From: Mitsuaria sp. 7
GTDB taxonomy: Bacteria > Pseudomonadota > Gammaproteobacteria > Burkholderiales > Burkholderiaceae_C
Length of the DNA: 64,000 nucleotides
Reading direction: 5' to 3'
Assembly (NCBI RefSeq): GCF_001653795.1
Contig: NZ_CP011514.1
Coordinates: 3,676,279 to 3,740,278 of the forward strand
Positions 53,500-61,377 of the stretch are shown here, in pieces; position 1 is the first letter of the stretch, and the number at the start of each line of letters is the position of its first letter. The translations under genes were made by a program, and so were the position numbers. The notes below the pieces were generated by a model, which had not been told where the DNA came from, did no database searches, and saw only the letters and a list, made by a program, of their open reading frames with translations.

Positions 53500-54844
53500 G
53501 GATCCGACGACCGCCCCGCCGCCCCATCCCTGGGGCGTGTGCGCGGAGACGCAGGCGGGTCTGGCCGTGTGGTGCCTGCAGTTCACGCCGCGCGTGGCCT
53601 TGATGGAGGACGCCGTCGTGATGGAGGTCGAGGCCAGCCTGCGCCTGTTCCGCGGCCTGCCCGCGCTCAAGGCCCGCCTGAGCGACGAGGCGCCGGATCT
53701 CGGCGCCGTCGGCATCGGCTGGGCGTCGTCGGCCACCGCGGCGCTGGTGCTGGCGCGTTGCGGCGTGCTCGACCTCGGCGGGCGGCTGCTGCAGGCGGTG
53801 CTGGACCCCTTGCCGCTGCAGACGCTGAGCGCCGGCGCGGAGCACGCCGAGCCGCTGAGCCGCGCCGGCATCAACACGCTGGGCGAATTGCGGGCGCTGC
53901 CGCGCGGCGGCATCGGCCGACGCTTCGGCGCGGCGCTGCTGACCATGCTGGACCAGGCCTACGGACTGCGTCCCGAGGCGCACGCCTGGGTCGCCCTGCC
54001 CGAGGACTTCCACGCCCGCATCGAGCTGCCCAGTCGCGAGGACCATGCGCCCGCGCTCCTGATGGGCACGCGGCCGCTGCTGATGCGGCTGTGCGGCTGG
54101 CTGGCCGCGCGCCATGCCGGCGCCACCGGCGTGACGCTGCACTGGGTCCACGACTCGATGCGCGCCAAGGACGCGGGCGAAGGCGGCAGCCTCACCGTGC
54201 GCACGGCCGAGCCGATCCGCGAGCTCGAACACTTCTGCCGCCTGATGGCCGAGCACCTGGCCAAGACCCAGCTGCTGGCGCCGGTCGGCGAACTGCGGCT
54301 GGAGGCGGTCGGCGTGCAGTCGCTGGTCGAGGACAGCGGCTCGCTGCTGCCCGACGTGGTGCGCACCGGCGAGACGCTCTACCTGACGCTGGAACGCATC
54401 GCCGCGCGGCTCGGGCCCGAGCGCGTGCTGCAGCCGGTGCTCGCCGACGACCATCGGCCCGAATGGATGACGCGCTGGCGGACCTGCGGCGACGGCCGGA
54501 CGCCCTCCCGCCGCAAGGGCCGGCAGGCGGCGGTGCGTGCGCCGGCCGTGCCGGAGCCGGCGTTCCTGCTCGACCCGCCGCTGCGGCTGGCGGTGCGCGA
54601 GCACCGGCCGCATTACCAGGGCCCGCTCACACTGCTCGTGGGGCCGGACCGCGTCGAAGGCGGCTGGTGGGACCGCATCCCCGACACCCAGGCGCATCGC
54701 CAGGTCACCCGCGACTACTGGATCGCCGTCAACGAGAACGCCGGCGTGCTGGCCGTCTATCAGGAACGGCTGACCGGAGCGGGGAACGAGACCGAAGACA
54801 AGGACGCCGTGCAGGCGTGGTACCTGCACGGGATGTATGCCTGA
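53450..54844 (+). CDS. imuB: Y-family-like mutasome protein ImuB
   Basis: A 464-residue protein related to Y-family DNA polymerases. It opens MLWVALVLPPRPP, and the palm region (LMEDAVVMEVEASLRLFRGL) lacks the usual catalytic acidic triad, as in other ImuB proteins. The little-finger part follows around 200-330. It recruits DnaE2 to the beta clamp through a short C-terminal motif. The ATG at 53450 is family-typical. The 3' end overlaps dnaE2 by 8 bp. Confidence 0.92.
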   Translation: MLWVALVLPPRPPAPFEDPTTAPPPHPWGVCAETQAGLAVWCLQFTPRVALMEDAVVMEVEASLRLFRGLPALKARLSDEAPDLGAVGIGWASSATAALVLARCGVLDLGGRLLQAVLDPLPLQTLSAGAEHAEPLSRAGINTLGELRALPRGGIGRRFGAALLTMLDQAYGLRPEAHAWVALPEDFHARIELPSREDHAPALLMGTRPLLMRLCGWLAARHAGATGVTLHWVHDSMRAKDAGEGGSLTVRTAEPIRELEHFCRLMAEHLAKTQLLAPVGELRLEAVGVQSLVEDSGSLLPDVVRTGETLYLTLERIAARLGPERVLQPVLADDHRPEWMTRWRTCGDGRTPSRRKGRQAAVRAPAVPEPAFLLDPPLRLAVREHRPHYQGPLTLLVGPDRVEGGWWDRIPDTQAHRQVTRDYWIAVNENAGVLAVYQERLTGAGNETEDKDAVQAWYLHGMYA

Positions 54845-57800
54845 CACTGCCCGCCCTGACGCCTCGGTCCTCCCGGACTACGCCGAGCTGCGCTGCCTGA
54901 GCAATTTCAGTTTCCTGAAGGGAGCGAGCTGGCCGGAGGAACTGGTCGTGCGGGCCAAGGAGCTCGGCTACGCCGCGCTCGCGATCACCGACGAATGCAG
55001 CATGGCCGGCATGGTGCGCGCGCACGTGGCCGCGAAGCAGCACGGCATGCCGTTGCTGGTGGGGAGCCAGTTCCTCATCGAGCCAGCCTCAGACGACGAG
55101 GGGCCCTTCACGCTGGTCGTGCTGGCCTGCAGCCTGAACGGTTACGGCAACCTGTGCCAGTTCATCTCGCGGTTGCGGCGCTCGTCCGAGAAGGGCACCT
55201 ACCGCTGCACGCTGGCCGACATCGGCCCGCAGACGCTGGACGACTGCGTCGTGATCGCGTGCCCGGACCGGCACGCGACGCCGGCGCAACTGCTGTCGAT
55301 GGCAAGCTGGCTGCTGTCGCGCTTCACCGGACGCTGCTGGCTGGGCATCGATCAGCCGCAGCATGCCGATGACGAGATCCGCCTGCTGCGCCTGCGCGAG
55401 GCCGGCGCGCTGACCGCGATCCCGCTGGTGGCCGTCGGCGACGCCACGATGCATGTGCGCAGCCGCAAGCCGCTGCAGGACGTGCTGACCGCGACCCGGC
55501 TGGGCAAGCCGTTGACCGACTGCGGCCAGGCGCTGGACCGCAACGCCGAGCGCCACCTGCGCCACCGCGGTCGCCTCGCGCTCAGCTTCCCGCCCGACCT
55601 GCTCGCCGAGACGCTGCACGTGGCCGCGCGTTGCGACTTCAGCCTCGCCGAGCTGCGCTACCACTACCCCTCCGAGGTCGTGCCCGACGGCCAGACGCCG
55701 ACGAGCCATCTGCGACGGATCACCTACGAGGGTGCGGGCCGGCGATGGCCGGCGGGCGTGCCGGCTTCGGCCAGCGAGCAGATCGAGCGCGAGCTCGCGC
55801 TCATCGAGGACCTGCGTTACGAGCACTACTTCCTGACGGTGGCCGACATCGTCCACTTCGCGCGCTCGCAGGGCATCCTGTGCCAGGGCCGCGGCAGCGC
55901 GGCCAACTCCATCGTCTGCTTCTGCACGGGCGTCACCGAGGTCGACCCGGAACGGATGCAGGTGCTGTTCGAGCGCTTCATCAGCAAGGAACGCAACGAG
56001 CCGCCGGACATCGACATCGACTTCGAACACGAACGCCGCGAGGAGGTCATCCAGTACCTCTACCGCAAGTACACGCGCGAACGCGCGGCGCTGGCGGCGG
56101 TGGTGATCTCCTACCGCGTGAAGAGCGCGCTGCGCGATGTCGGCAAGGCGCTGGGTTTCGAGCCCGAGGTGCTGGACACGCTCTGCAGCAACCACCAGTG
56201 GTGGGACGGCCAGACGATCGATGCGGAGCGGCTGCGGGAGTCCGGTCTCGAGGCCGACAACCTCGCGGTGCGCCAGCTGGTCGAGATCACGTCCGAGCTG
56301 CTGGGCTTCCCGCGGCACCTCTCGCAGCATCCGGGCGGTTTCGTGCTGACGCACGGGCCGCTGACGCGCATGGTGCCGGTGGAGAACGCGTCCATGCCGG
56401 ACCGCACCGTGATCGAGTGGGACAAGGATGATCTCGATGCCGTCGGCCTGCTGAAAGTCGACGTGCTTGGACTGGGCATGCTGACGGCGATCCGCAAGAC
56501 GCTGGACTTCGTCGGCAAGCGCCAGCGGTATCCGTTCGAGCTGAGGGACATCCCGGACGGGGACAAGAAGACCTACGACATGATCCAGCGGGCCGAGACC
56601 ATCGGCGTGTTCCAGATCGAGAGCCGCGCGCAGCGCAGCATGCTGCCGCGCTTGAAGCCGGAGAAGTTCTACGACCTGGTCATCGAGGTCGCCATCGTGC
56701 GTCCCGGCCCGATCCAGGGCGGCATGGTGCATCCCTATCTGCAGCGCCGTCAGGGCTTCGAGCAGGTCGTCTATCCGCACGGACTGGAGTCGGTCCTGGA
56801 GCGCACGCTGGGCGTGCCGGTGTTCCAGGAGCAGGTGATGCAGATCGCGATGATCGCGGCCGGGTTCTCGGGCGGCGAGGCCGACGAGCTGCGGCGCTCG
56901 ATGGCCGCCTGGAAACGCAAGGGCAGTCTGGAGAAGTACCGCGAGAAGCTGATCGACGGGATGCGGGAACGGCACTACCCGGTGTCCTTCGCCGAGCAGA
57001 TCTTCGAGCAGATCAAGGGCTTCTCGGAATACGGCTTCCCGGAGTCGCACGCGGCCTCGTTCGCGCTGCTGGTCTACACGAGCAGTTGGCTGAAGCGTCA
57101 TCATCCGGCCGAGTTCCTCGCGGGCCTGCTGAATGCGCAGCCGCTGGGTTTCTATTCGCCGAGCCAGCTGGTGCAGGAGGCCAGACGCCAGGGCGTCGAC
57201 AAGGAGGCTGTCGAAGTGCTCCCGCCCGACGTGATGTACAGCGACTGGGACTGCACGCTGGAGCGCGCGGATGGACGCGTCATCCGGCCGGCGCGGCGCG
57301 GCGCGGACGCCGACACGATCGATGCGTTGCCGCTGGACGAGGACGGCATCGTCCAGGAGGACGACGGCGACCCCTACCTCGACGCGGAAGAAGCGCTGGC
57401 GGCTGACGCGGCGCCAGTCAAGGTGCGATTGGGTTTGCGGCTCGTCAAGGGACTGCAGCGGTCCTCGGCGGCGCTGATCTGCCGCGAGCGTCGGAACGGC
57501 CCGTTCAACGATGCGGAAGACCTGGCGCGGCGCACGGGGCTGAACCAGCAGCAGATGACGATGCTGGCCTCAGGCGATGCGCTGACCAGCATCAGCGGGC
57601 ACCGCCGCCAGCAGATGTGGGATGCGGCAGCGCAGCACGCGCCGCCGCCGCTGCTGGCCTCGGCGCCGGTGCAGGAGGATTTCCTCGCGCTGCCGCAGGC
57701 GCCGGAAGGCGAAGAGATCGTCTTCGACTACGCGTCGCTGGGCCTGACGCTGCGCCGCCATCCGCTGTCGCTGCTGCGGCCGCTGCTGCGCGAACAGCGC

Positions 57801-58121
57801 TGGATGTCGGCCAAGGAATTGAATGAACTTCCCGACGGCCGGCCAGCGCGAGGTTGCGGCATCGTGACGGTCAAGCAGCAGCCGGCGACGGCCAAGGGCA
57901 CGATCTTCATCTCGCTCGAAGACGAGACCGGCGACATCCAGGTCATCGTGCACCGCGCGCTGTGGCAGCGGCAGCGCCACGTCATGCTGCACTCGCGGCT
58001 GATGGCGGTGAAGGGCAAGTGGCAGCGCAGCGGCGACGTGCGCAACCTCATCGCCGGACACCTGGAAGACCTGACCCCGATGCTGGGGCGGCTGAGGACG
58101 GAGAGCCGGGATTTTCATTGA
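54837..58121 (+). CDS. dnaE2: Error-prone DNA polymerase III alpha subunit
   Basis: A 1094-residue C-family polymerase (ImuC) responsible for SOS mutagenesis. The N-terminal PHP domain (~10-280) starts YAELRCLSNFSFLKGASWPE, and the polymerase domain has PPDIDIDFEHERREEVI with the catalytic Asp391 and Asp393. It has VIEVAIVRPGPIQGGMVHPY and GFPESHAASFALLVYTSSWL. A C-terminal OB-fold (KGTIFISLEDETGDIQVIVH) and the family-typical ending ESRDFH complete it. It is the last gene of the LexA-controlled operon. Confidence 0.96.
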   Translation: MPDTARPDASVLPDYAELRCLSNFSFLKGASWPEELVVRAKELGYAALAITDECSMAGMVRAHVAAKQHGMPLLVGSQFLIEPASDDEGPFTLVVLACSLNGYGNLCQFISRLRRSSEKGTYRCTLADIGPQTLDDCVVIACPDRHATPAQLLSMASWLLSRFTGRCWLGIDQPQHADDEIRLLRLREAGALTAIPLVAVGDATMHVRSRKPLQDVLTATRLGKPLTDCGQALDRNAERHLRHRGRLALSFPPDLLAETLHVAARCDFSLAELRYHYPSEVVPDGQTPTSHLRRITYEGAGRRWPAGVPASASEQIERELALIEDLRYEHYFLTVADIVHFARSQGILCQGRGSAANSIVCFCTGVTEVDPERMQVLFERFISKERNEPPDIDIDFEHERREEVIQYLYRKYTRERAALAAVVISYRVKSALRDVGKALGFEPEVLDTLCSNHQWWDGQTIDAERLRESGLEADNLAVRQLVEITSELLGFPRHLSQHPGGFVLTHGPLTRMVPVENASMPDRTVIEWDKDDLDAVGLLKVDVLGLGMLTAIRKTLDFVGKRQRYPFELRDIPDGDKKTYDMIQRAETIGVFQIESRAQRSMLPRLKPEKFYDLVIEVAIVRPGPIQGGMVHPYLQRRQGFEQVVYPHGLESVLERTLGVPVFQEQVMQIAMIAAGFSGGEADELRRSMAAWKRKGSLEKYREKLIDGMRERHYPVSFAEQIFEQIKGFSEYGFPESHAASFALLVYTSSWLKRHHPAEFLAGLLNAQPLGFYSPSQLVQEARRQGVDKEAVEVLPPDVMYSDWDCTLERADGRVIRPARRGADADTIDALPLDEDGIVQEDDGDPYLDAEEALAADAAPVKVRLGLRLVKGLQRSSAALICRERRNGPFNDAEDLARRTGLNQQQMTMLASGDALTSISGHRRQQMWDAAAQHAPPPLLASAPVQEDFLALPQAPEGEEIVFDYASLGLTLRRHPLSLLRPLLREQRWMSAKELNELPDGRPARGCGIVTVKQQPATAKGTIFISLEDETGDIQVIVHRALWQRQRHVMLHSRLMAVKGKWQRSGDVRNLIAGHLEDLTPMLGRLRTESRDFH

Positions 58122-58133
58122 TCCGGCGTCGCC

Positions 58134-58154
58134 AGCGTCCTCTCAACGGACGCT
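58134..58154 (+). terminator. Possible hairpin after dnaE2
   Basis: Stem AGCGTCC/GGACGCT with a 7-nt loop, 12 bp after the dnaE2 stop and without a T-run. The 284-bp gap to the next gene shows no other clear feature. Confidence 0.35.
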
Positions 58155-58405
58155 CATGAAACGCGCTCCTTCGAAATCCGTTTGAGGACTGAAAGCCTAG
58201 CCCTCATCGCCGCCGAAAAACCGCGTCTCCCTCTGACTCCCGTCAATGGTGGGAGAGATCGCTGGATCTCCCCCGGATGTAGGCCTCGTCCGACGATCAC
58301 ATGCGACCTTGTGGGGATGCCCATGGAAAGCGGCTTGCGGAAAGATGGGCTCAACTGTCCTTCTGCCGACCTCGCCGGTCACTCCCGGAAGGCGGCCCCA
58401 AGACC

Positions 58406-59215
58406 ATGAAGAAGATCGCCGCCCTTCCCTCCTCGGTGCCCGTGCCGGCACCGGTCATCTGTTCCCCGTCGTGGGCGCTGCTCGGCATCGAACCGCTGCG
58501 CGCCGCGATGGAATACGCCAGCTGCCGCATGATGGACCGCAGCGGTCACCCGCCCGGCGACGGGCATCCCGTCATCGTGTTCCCCGGCCTCGCGGCCGAC
58601 GCGCAGTCGATCGCGCCGCTGGTGGGCTTCTGCCACGGACTGGGCTACGCGGCGCGCGACTGGGGTCGCGGCATCAACACCGGCCCGACCGGCGACATCG
58701 ACCTGTGGCTCGACACGCTCGCGGCCGACATCGAAGTGCTGGTCGCCGAACAGTCGCAGCCGGTGTCGCTGGTGGGATGGAGCCTGGGCGGCATCTACGC
58801 GCGCGAGATCGCCAAGCGCATCTCGCTGCCGGTGCGTCAGGTCATCACCATCGGCACGCCCATCACCGGCGAGGCGACCCAGACCAACGTCAGCCTGATC
58901 TACCGCTGGGTCAACGGCTCGCTGCCGGTGCTCGACGACGACTTCAAGTCGCGCCTCATCGCCGCGCCGCAGGTGCCGACGACCTCGATCTACAGCCGCA
59001 GCGACGGCGTCGTCGCGTGGCAGGCCTGCGTGCAGCCCGACGACCATCCGATGATCGAGAACGTCGAGGTCGACGGCAGCCATTGCGGTCTGGTCTGGAA
59101 TCCGGCCGTGCTCAAGGTCGTCGCGGATCGGCTGTCCAACGCGCCCGACACGTGGCGCCCTTATGGCGAACCGATAGGCAGCGAAGCTTCGCTCGCCATT
59201 CAGCCGATGAACTGA
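58406..59215 (+). CDS. Alpha/beta hydrolase (triacylglycerol-lipase-like)
   Basis: A 269-residue alpha/beta hydrolase fold protein. VIVFPGLAAD at ~56 is followed by the nucleophile elbow GWSLGGIYAR (Ser near residue 124), TIGTPITGEATQTNVSLIYR, then SIYSRSDGVVAWQACVQPDD with a possible catalytic Asp, and VDGSHCGLVWNP with the His. No clear signal peptide is present; the hydrophobic stretch near 10-30 is short. It may be a cytoplasmic esterase. It stands alone downstream of dnaE2. The ATG at 58406 gives a family-sized protein. Confidence 0.8.
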   Translation: MKKIAALPSSVPVPAPVICSPSWALLGIEPLRAAMEYASCRMMDRSGHPPGDGHPVIVFPGLAADAQSIAPLVGFCHGLGYAARDWGRGINTGPTGDIDLWLDTLAADIEVLVAEQSQPVSLVGWSLGGIYAREIAKRISLPVRQVITIGTPITGEATQTNVSLIYRWVNGSLPVLDDDFKSRLIAAPQVPTTSIYSRSDGVVAWQACVQPDDHPMIENVEVDGSHCGLVWNPAVLKVVADRLSNAPDTWRPYGEPIGSEASLAIQPMN

Positions 59216-59294
59216 ATGCCGGTTGGTCTTACCGGCTGGACGAACGGGAGCCGGTCCCAGGAATTGGCGAACCGGATAAGGATGAGCAGGACTG

Positions 59295-60002
59295 ATGGAC
59301 CCTCCTCATCAACCGGTCACTTGCATGTCATTTCCTGTCCCGAGCATCTTTGAAGCTTTCATTACCAACAAGCTGAGCGGCGACGTGTTCGTTCAGAGCA
59401 TGGCGAAGTACGAGCCCGCCGAGAAACTGGCTGCGGAGCTCTTCAGGCGCCCGATTCCAGACACCTTGAAAGGAAAGGCGAACTACTTCGAGGATTGCGC
59501 CAAGTACGTCAAGGACCATACCAAGCTCGCCAATTGCCCGCTATTCGCGCCGGAGTTGGCAACGCGCTTCCATCAACTGCGGAATCAGCTCAAATCCTGT
59601 ACTGACGGCCTCCAAGCGCTGCAGACCGCAAAGGAGGCCAAGTCCATGGTCGCTTCGCTGGTCACGCGGATGGGGCCCAAAGGTGACATCGGCATCAAGC
59701 GCTATGACGCCACTCCGGGCAACGTCCCCGAGATCTTGGCGTTCATCGACTACCCCTACGACGAGCAGGCCCGCAAGGTCGATCTCATGCGCCCGGACGC
59801 ACTGAACATCCTCACTGAGCTGTTCAACCGGTCGTTGGAACACTCTAGAAAACTCTACACGGTGAAGGCCTTCGGTCCCTCACCCGACGCTCTCATCGTT
59901 GCCGCCGAGAATGGCCAGTCTTTCGATTCGGTGCGTCGGAAGATGTTGGATTCGCAAGCGAGCGCGACTGTCCAGGACGATTTGTATTGCTGCCCGGCCT
60001 GA
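59295..60002 (+). CDS. Orphan protein with lower GC, unknown
   Basis: A 235-residue protein that I do not recognise. It is soluble, with no signal peptide, and appears helical (SIFEAFITNKLSGDVFVQSM, YVKDHTKLANCPLFAPELAT). The base composition is visibly less GC-rich than the neighbouring genes, which suggests recent acquisition. Five Cys are spread along the chain, with a pair at the end (CCPA). An ATG at 59325 is an alternative start; the one used has AGGA upstream. A secreted effector or toxin is possible but not supported by a motif. Confidence 0.6.
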   Translation: MDPPHQPVTCMSFPVPSIFEAFITNKLSGDVFVQSMAKYEPAEKLAAELFRRPIPDTLKGKANYFEDCAKYVKDHTKLANCPLFAPELATRFHQLRNQLKSCTDGLQALQTAKEAKSMVASLVTRMGPKGDIGIKRYDATPGNVPEILAFIDYPYDEQARKVDLMRPDALNILTELFNRSLEHSRKLYTVKAFGPSPDALIVAAENGQSFDSVRRKMLDSQASATVQDDLYCCPA

Positions 60003-60064
60003 AGATCGGCAATAGGCTCAGCGTTGCAGCTTGAGCACCGCCTTTTCATCGTCACCAGGCAAGC

Positions 60065-60090
60065 GCCGGACCGCGCCCGCGCGGTCCGGC
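60065..60090. terminator. GC hairpin between the orphan gene and the micropeptide
   Basis: A perfect 11-bp stem (GCCGGACCGCG/CGCGGTCCGGC) with a CCCG loop lies between the stop of the plus-strand orphan gene and the end of the minus-strand 23-residue gene. There is no T-run. It could serve as a shared convergent terminator. Confidence 0.5.
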
Positions 60091-60096
60091 CAGGGT

Positions 60097-60168
60097 TCAC
60101 CTGATCAACGCGATCAGGATGATGATGGGAATGGGCACACCCAGGAAAAAGAGCAGCAACGATCGCAT
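60097..60168 (-). CDS. 23-residue hydrophobic micropeptide
   Basis: A very short gene that codes MRSLLLFFLGVPIPIIILIA followed by LIR and a TGA stop. The SD is excellent: AAGGAG, 7 bp before the ATG. The peptide is a single transmembrane helix with two prolines and a basic start, and is probably inner-membrane. It directly follows the multi-span membrane protein at 60185 on the same strand, so the pair may form one complex. I recall similar short peptides next to such proteins in other proteobacteria, but cannot confirm. Confidence 0.65.
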   Translation of the reverse strand: MRSLLLFFLGVPIPIIILIALIR

Positions 60169-60184
60169 GTGAGTTCTCCTTGTC

Positions 60185-61222
60185 TTAGTCGATGAGGTCG
60201 CGCTGACGGCCGCCGACGGTGGCCAGCAGGCTCGCGGTGAACGCGCCGATCAGCAGCGCGACAACCATCCACAAGGCCGTCGTCAACGCCGTCTTGCGAG
60301 CGGCATCGGCGGCTTCCCGCGCACGGGTCTCGAGCGCCTGTGCTTCGGCACGGGCGCGCTGCAGCGTCTCGGTGACGCGTCGCTGCGCTTCGGCCTGCGA
60401 CAGGCCGGTGCGCTGGGCCACGAGTTGCGACGCGGCCTGCGTGTCCTCCGGCGATAGCGTGCCGCCGTCGCGCAGCGCGCGGACCAGCAGGCGGTTCAAC
60501 GAGGCCGACGACTGCTCGTCCGCATGCACCATCGAGGCATCCGGCCAGGCGCGCAGCGTCGCCGGATTGGCTCCGGCAGGTGCCGCGGTCGGTGTCGAAG
60601 TCGTCGCCGTGGCCGAGGGACGCAGCAGCGTGTCCACGTAGTAGCCGAAGTCGCCGCTGCCCAGCGAGGTCCGCGCGGTTCCCGGAGAACCGCCCTTCAT
60701 GCCGGAGTCATCCGCAGAAGTCCCGGCGGCCGCGGTCACAGCCGCCGCCCCTGTCGCCGCGGTTCCGGCCGCCACGGCCGCGCCCTTGACGCCGATCCCC
60801 GCGATCGCACCGACCGAAGCGGTCAGCACGGCGGCGGTGAACAAGGTGGCCACGGCCCAGGACAGCATCCCGTGCGCCGTGTCGCGGAAATGGACTTCGT
60901 CCACGTCGGTGTCACGCCACCGGACCCGCAACCGGCCGGCGAGATAACCGCCTAGCCCCGACGCGGCCAGTTGCGTGAACGCGAGCCACACGATGCCCGC
61001 CACGCCCAGCGTCGCCGCGCTCGCGCCATCGTTGGCCCAGGGCGACACAGCGGACAGCCCCAGCCCCGCGCCCAGCAGCAGCAGGATCAACGACAGCGCC
61101 GCGGCGGCCGTCGCGCCGGCCAGCACCGCGCCCCATGACACCGCGGAAGTCGACGCGCGGGACGCGACGACCCCACCGACGCCGGCTTCGCCTGGATACC
61201 AGGCCTCATTCTTTGCCACCAT
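60185..61222 (-). CDS. Multi-span membrane protein, unknown (PhnA-like/TIGR-type)
   Basis: A 345-residue protein. Hydrophobic segments lie at ~28-56 (VSWGAVLAGATAAAALSLIL), ~70-95, ~115-150 and ~315-338. A Ser/Thr/Ala/Gly-rich periplasmic or cytoplasmic loop (~150-230) and a coiled-coil-like region (RVTETLQRARAEAQALETRA) precede the last helix. The opening SWGAVLAGA resembles proteins annotated as PhnA-like membrane proteins, whose role is not known. SD-like GAGGGGA precedes the ATG. It diverges from the gene at 61378 across a region with GTAACG sites. Confidence 0.7.
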   Translation of the reverse strand: MVAKNEAWYPGEAGVGGVVASRASTSAVSWGAVLAGATAAAALSLILLLLGAGLGLSAVSPWANDGASAATLGVAGIVWLAFTQLAASGLGGYLAGRLRVRWRDTDVDEVHFRDTAHGMLSWAVATLFTAAVLTASVGAIAGIGVKGAAVAAGTAATGAAAVTAAAGTSADDSGMKGGSPGTARTSLGSGDFGYYVDTLLRPSATATTSTPTAAPAGANPATLRAWPDASMVHADEQSSASLNRLLVRALRDGGTLSPEDTQAASQLVAQRTGLSQAEAQRRVTETLQRARAEAQALETRAREAADAARKTALTTALWMVVALLIGAFTASLLATVGGRQRDLID

Positions 61223-61278
61223 GGCAGTCCCCTCGAGTTGTGATGGACAGCTACAGGCAAAGCACGGGCCCGACGTTT

Positions 61279-61331
61279 CGTTACGTGTCGACGCGCCCCT
61301 CCGTAACCCGCCCGCGTAACGCCCGTTACGC
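61279..61331. promoter_or_regulatory. Cluster of CGTTACG/CGTAACG sites in a divergent promoter
   Basis: The gap between the divergent genes (61222 minus, 61378 plus) contains a perfect palindrome GCGTAACG-CC-CGTTACGC at 61314-61331, plus half-sites CGTTACG at 61279-61285 and CGTAAC at 61302-61307. Four sites in about 50 bp suggest an operator for a dimeric repressor or activator of both genes. Confidence 0.6.
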
Positions 61332-61377
61332 CGATGCCGTCACACCGCTGAAGCGCCCGGCGCAGAATGCGCCTCCA

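Noticed and set aside
58246..59295. A 349-codon frame overlapping the hydrolase gene in another frame
   Set aside because: The frame of 58406-59215 has the full alpha/beta hydrolase motif set, and the other frame is Arg/Gly-rich without motifs.
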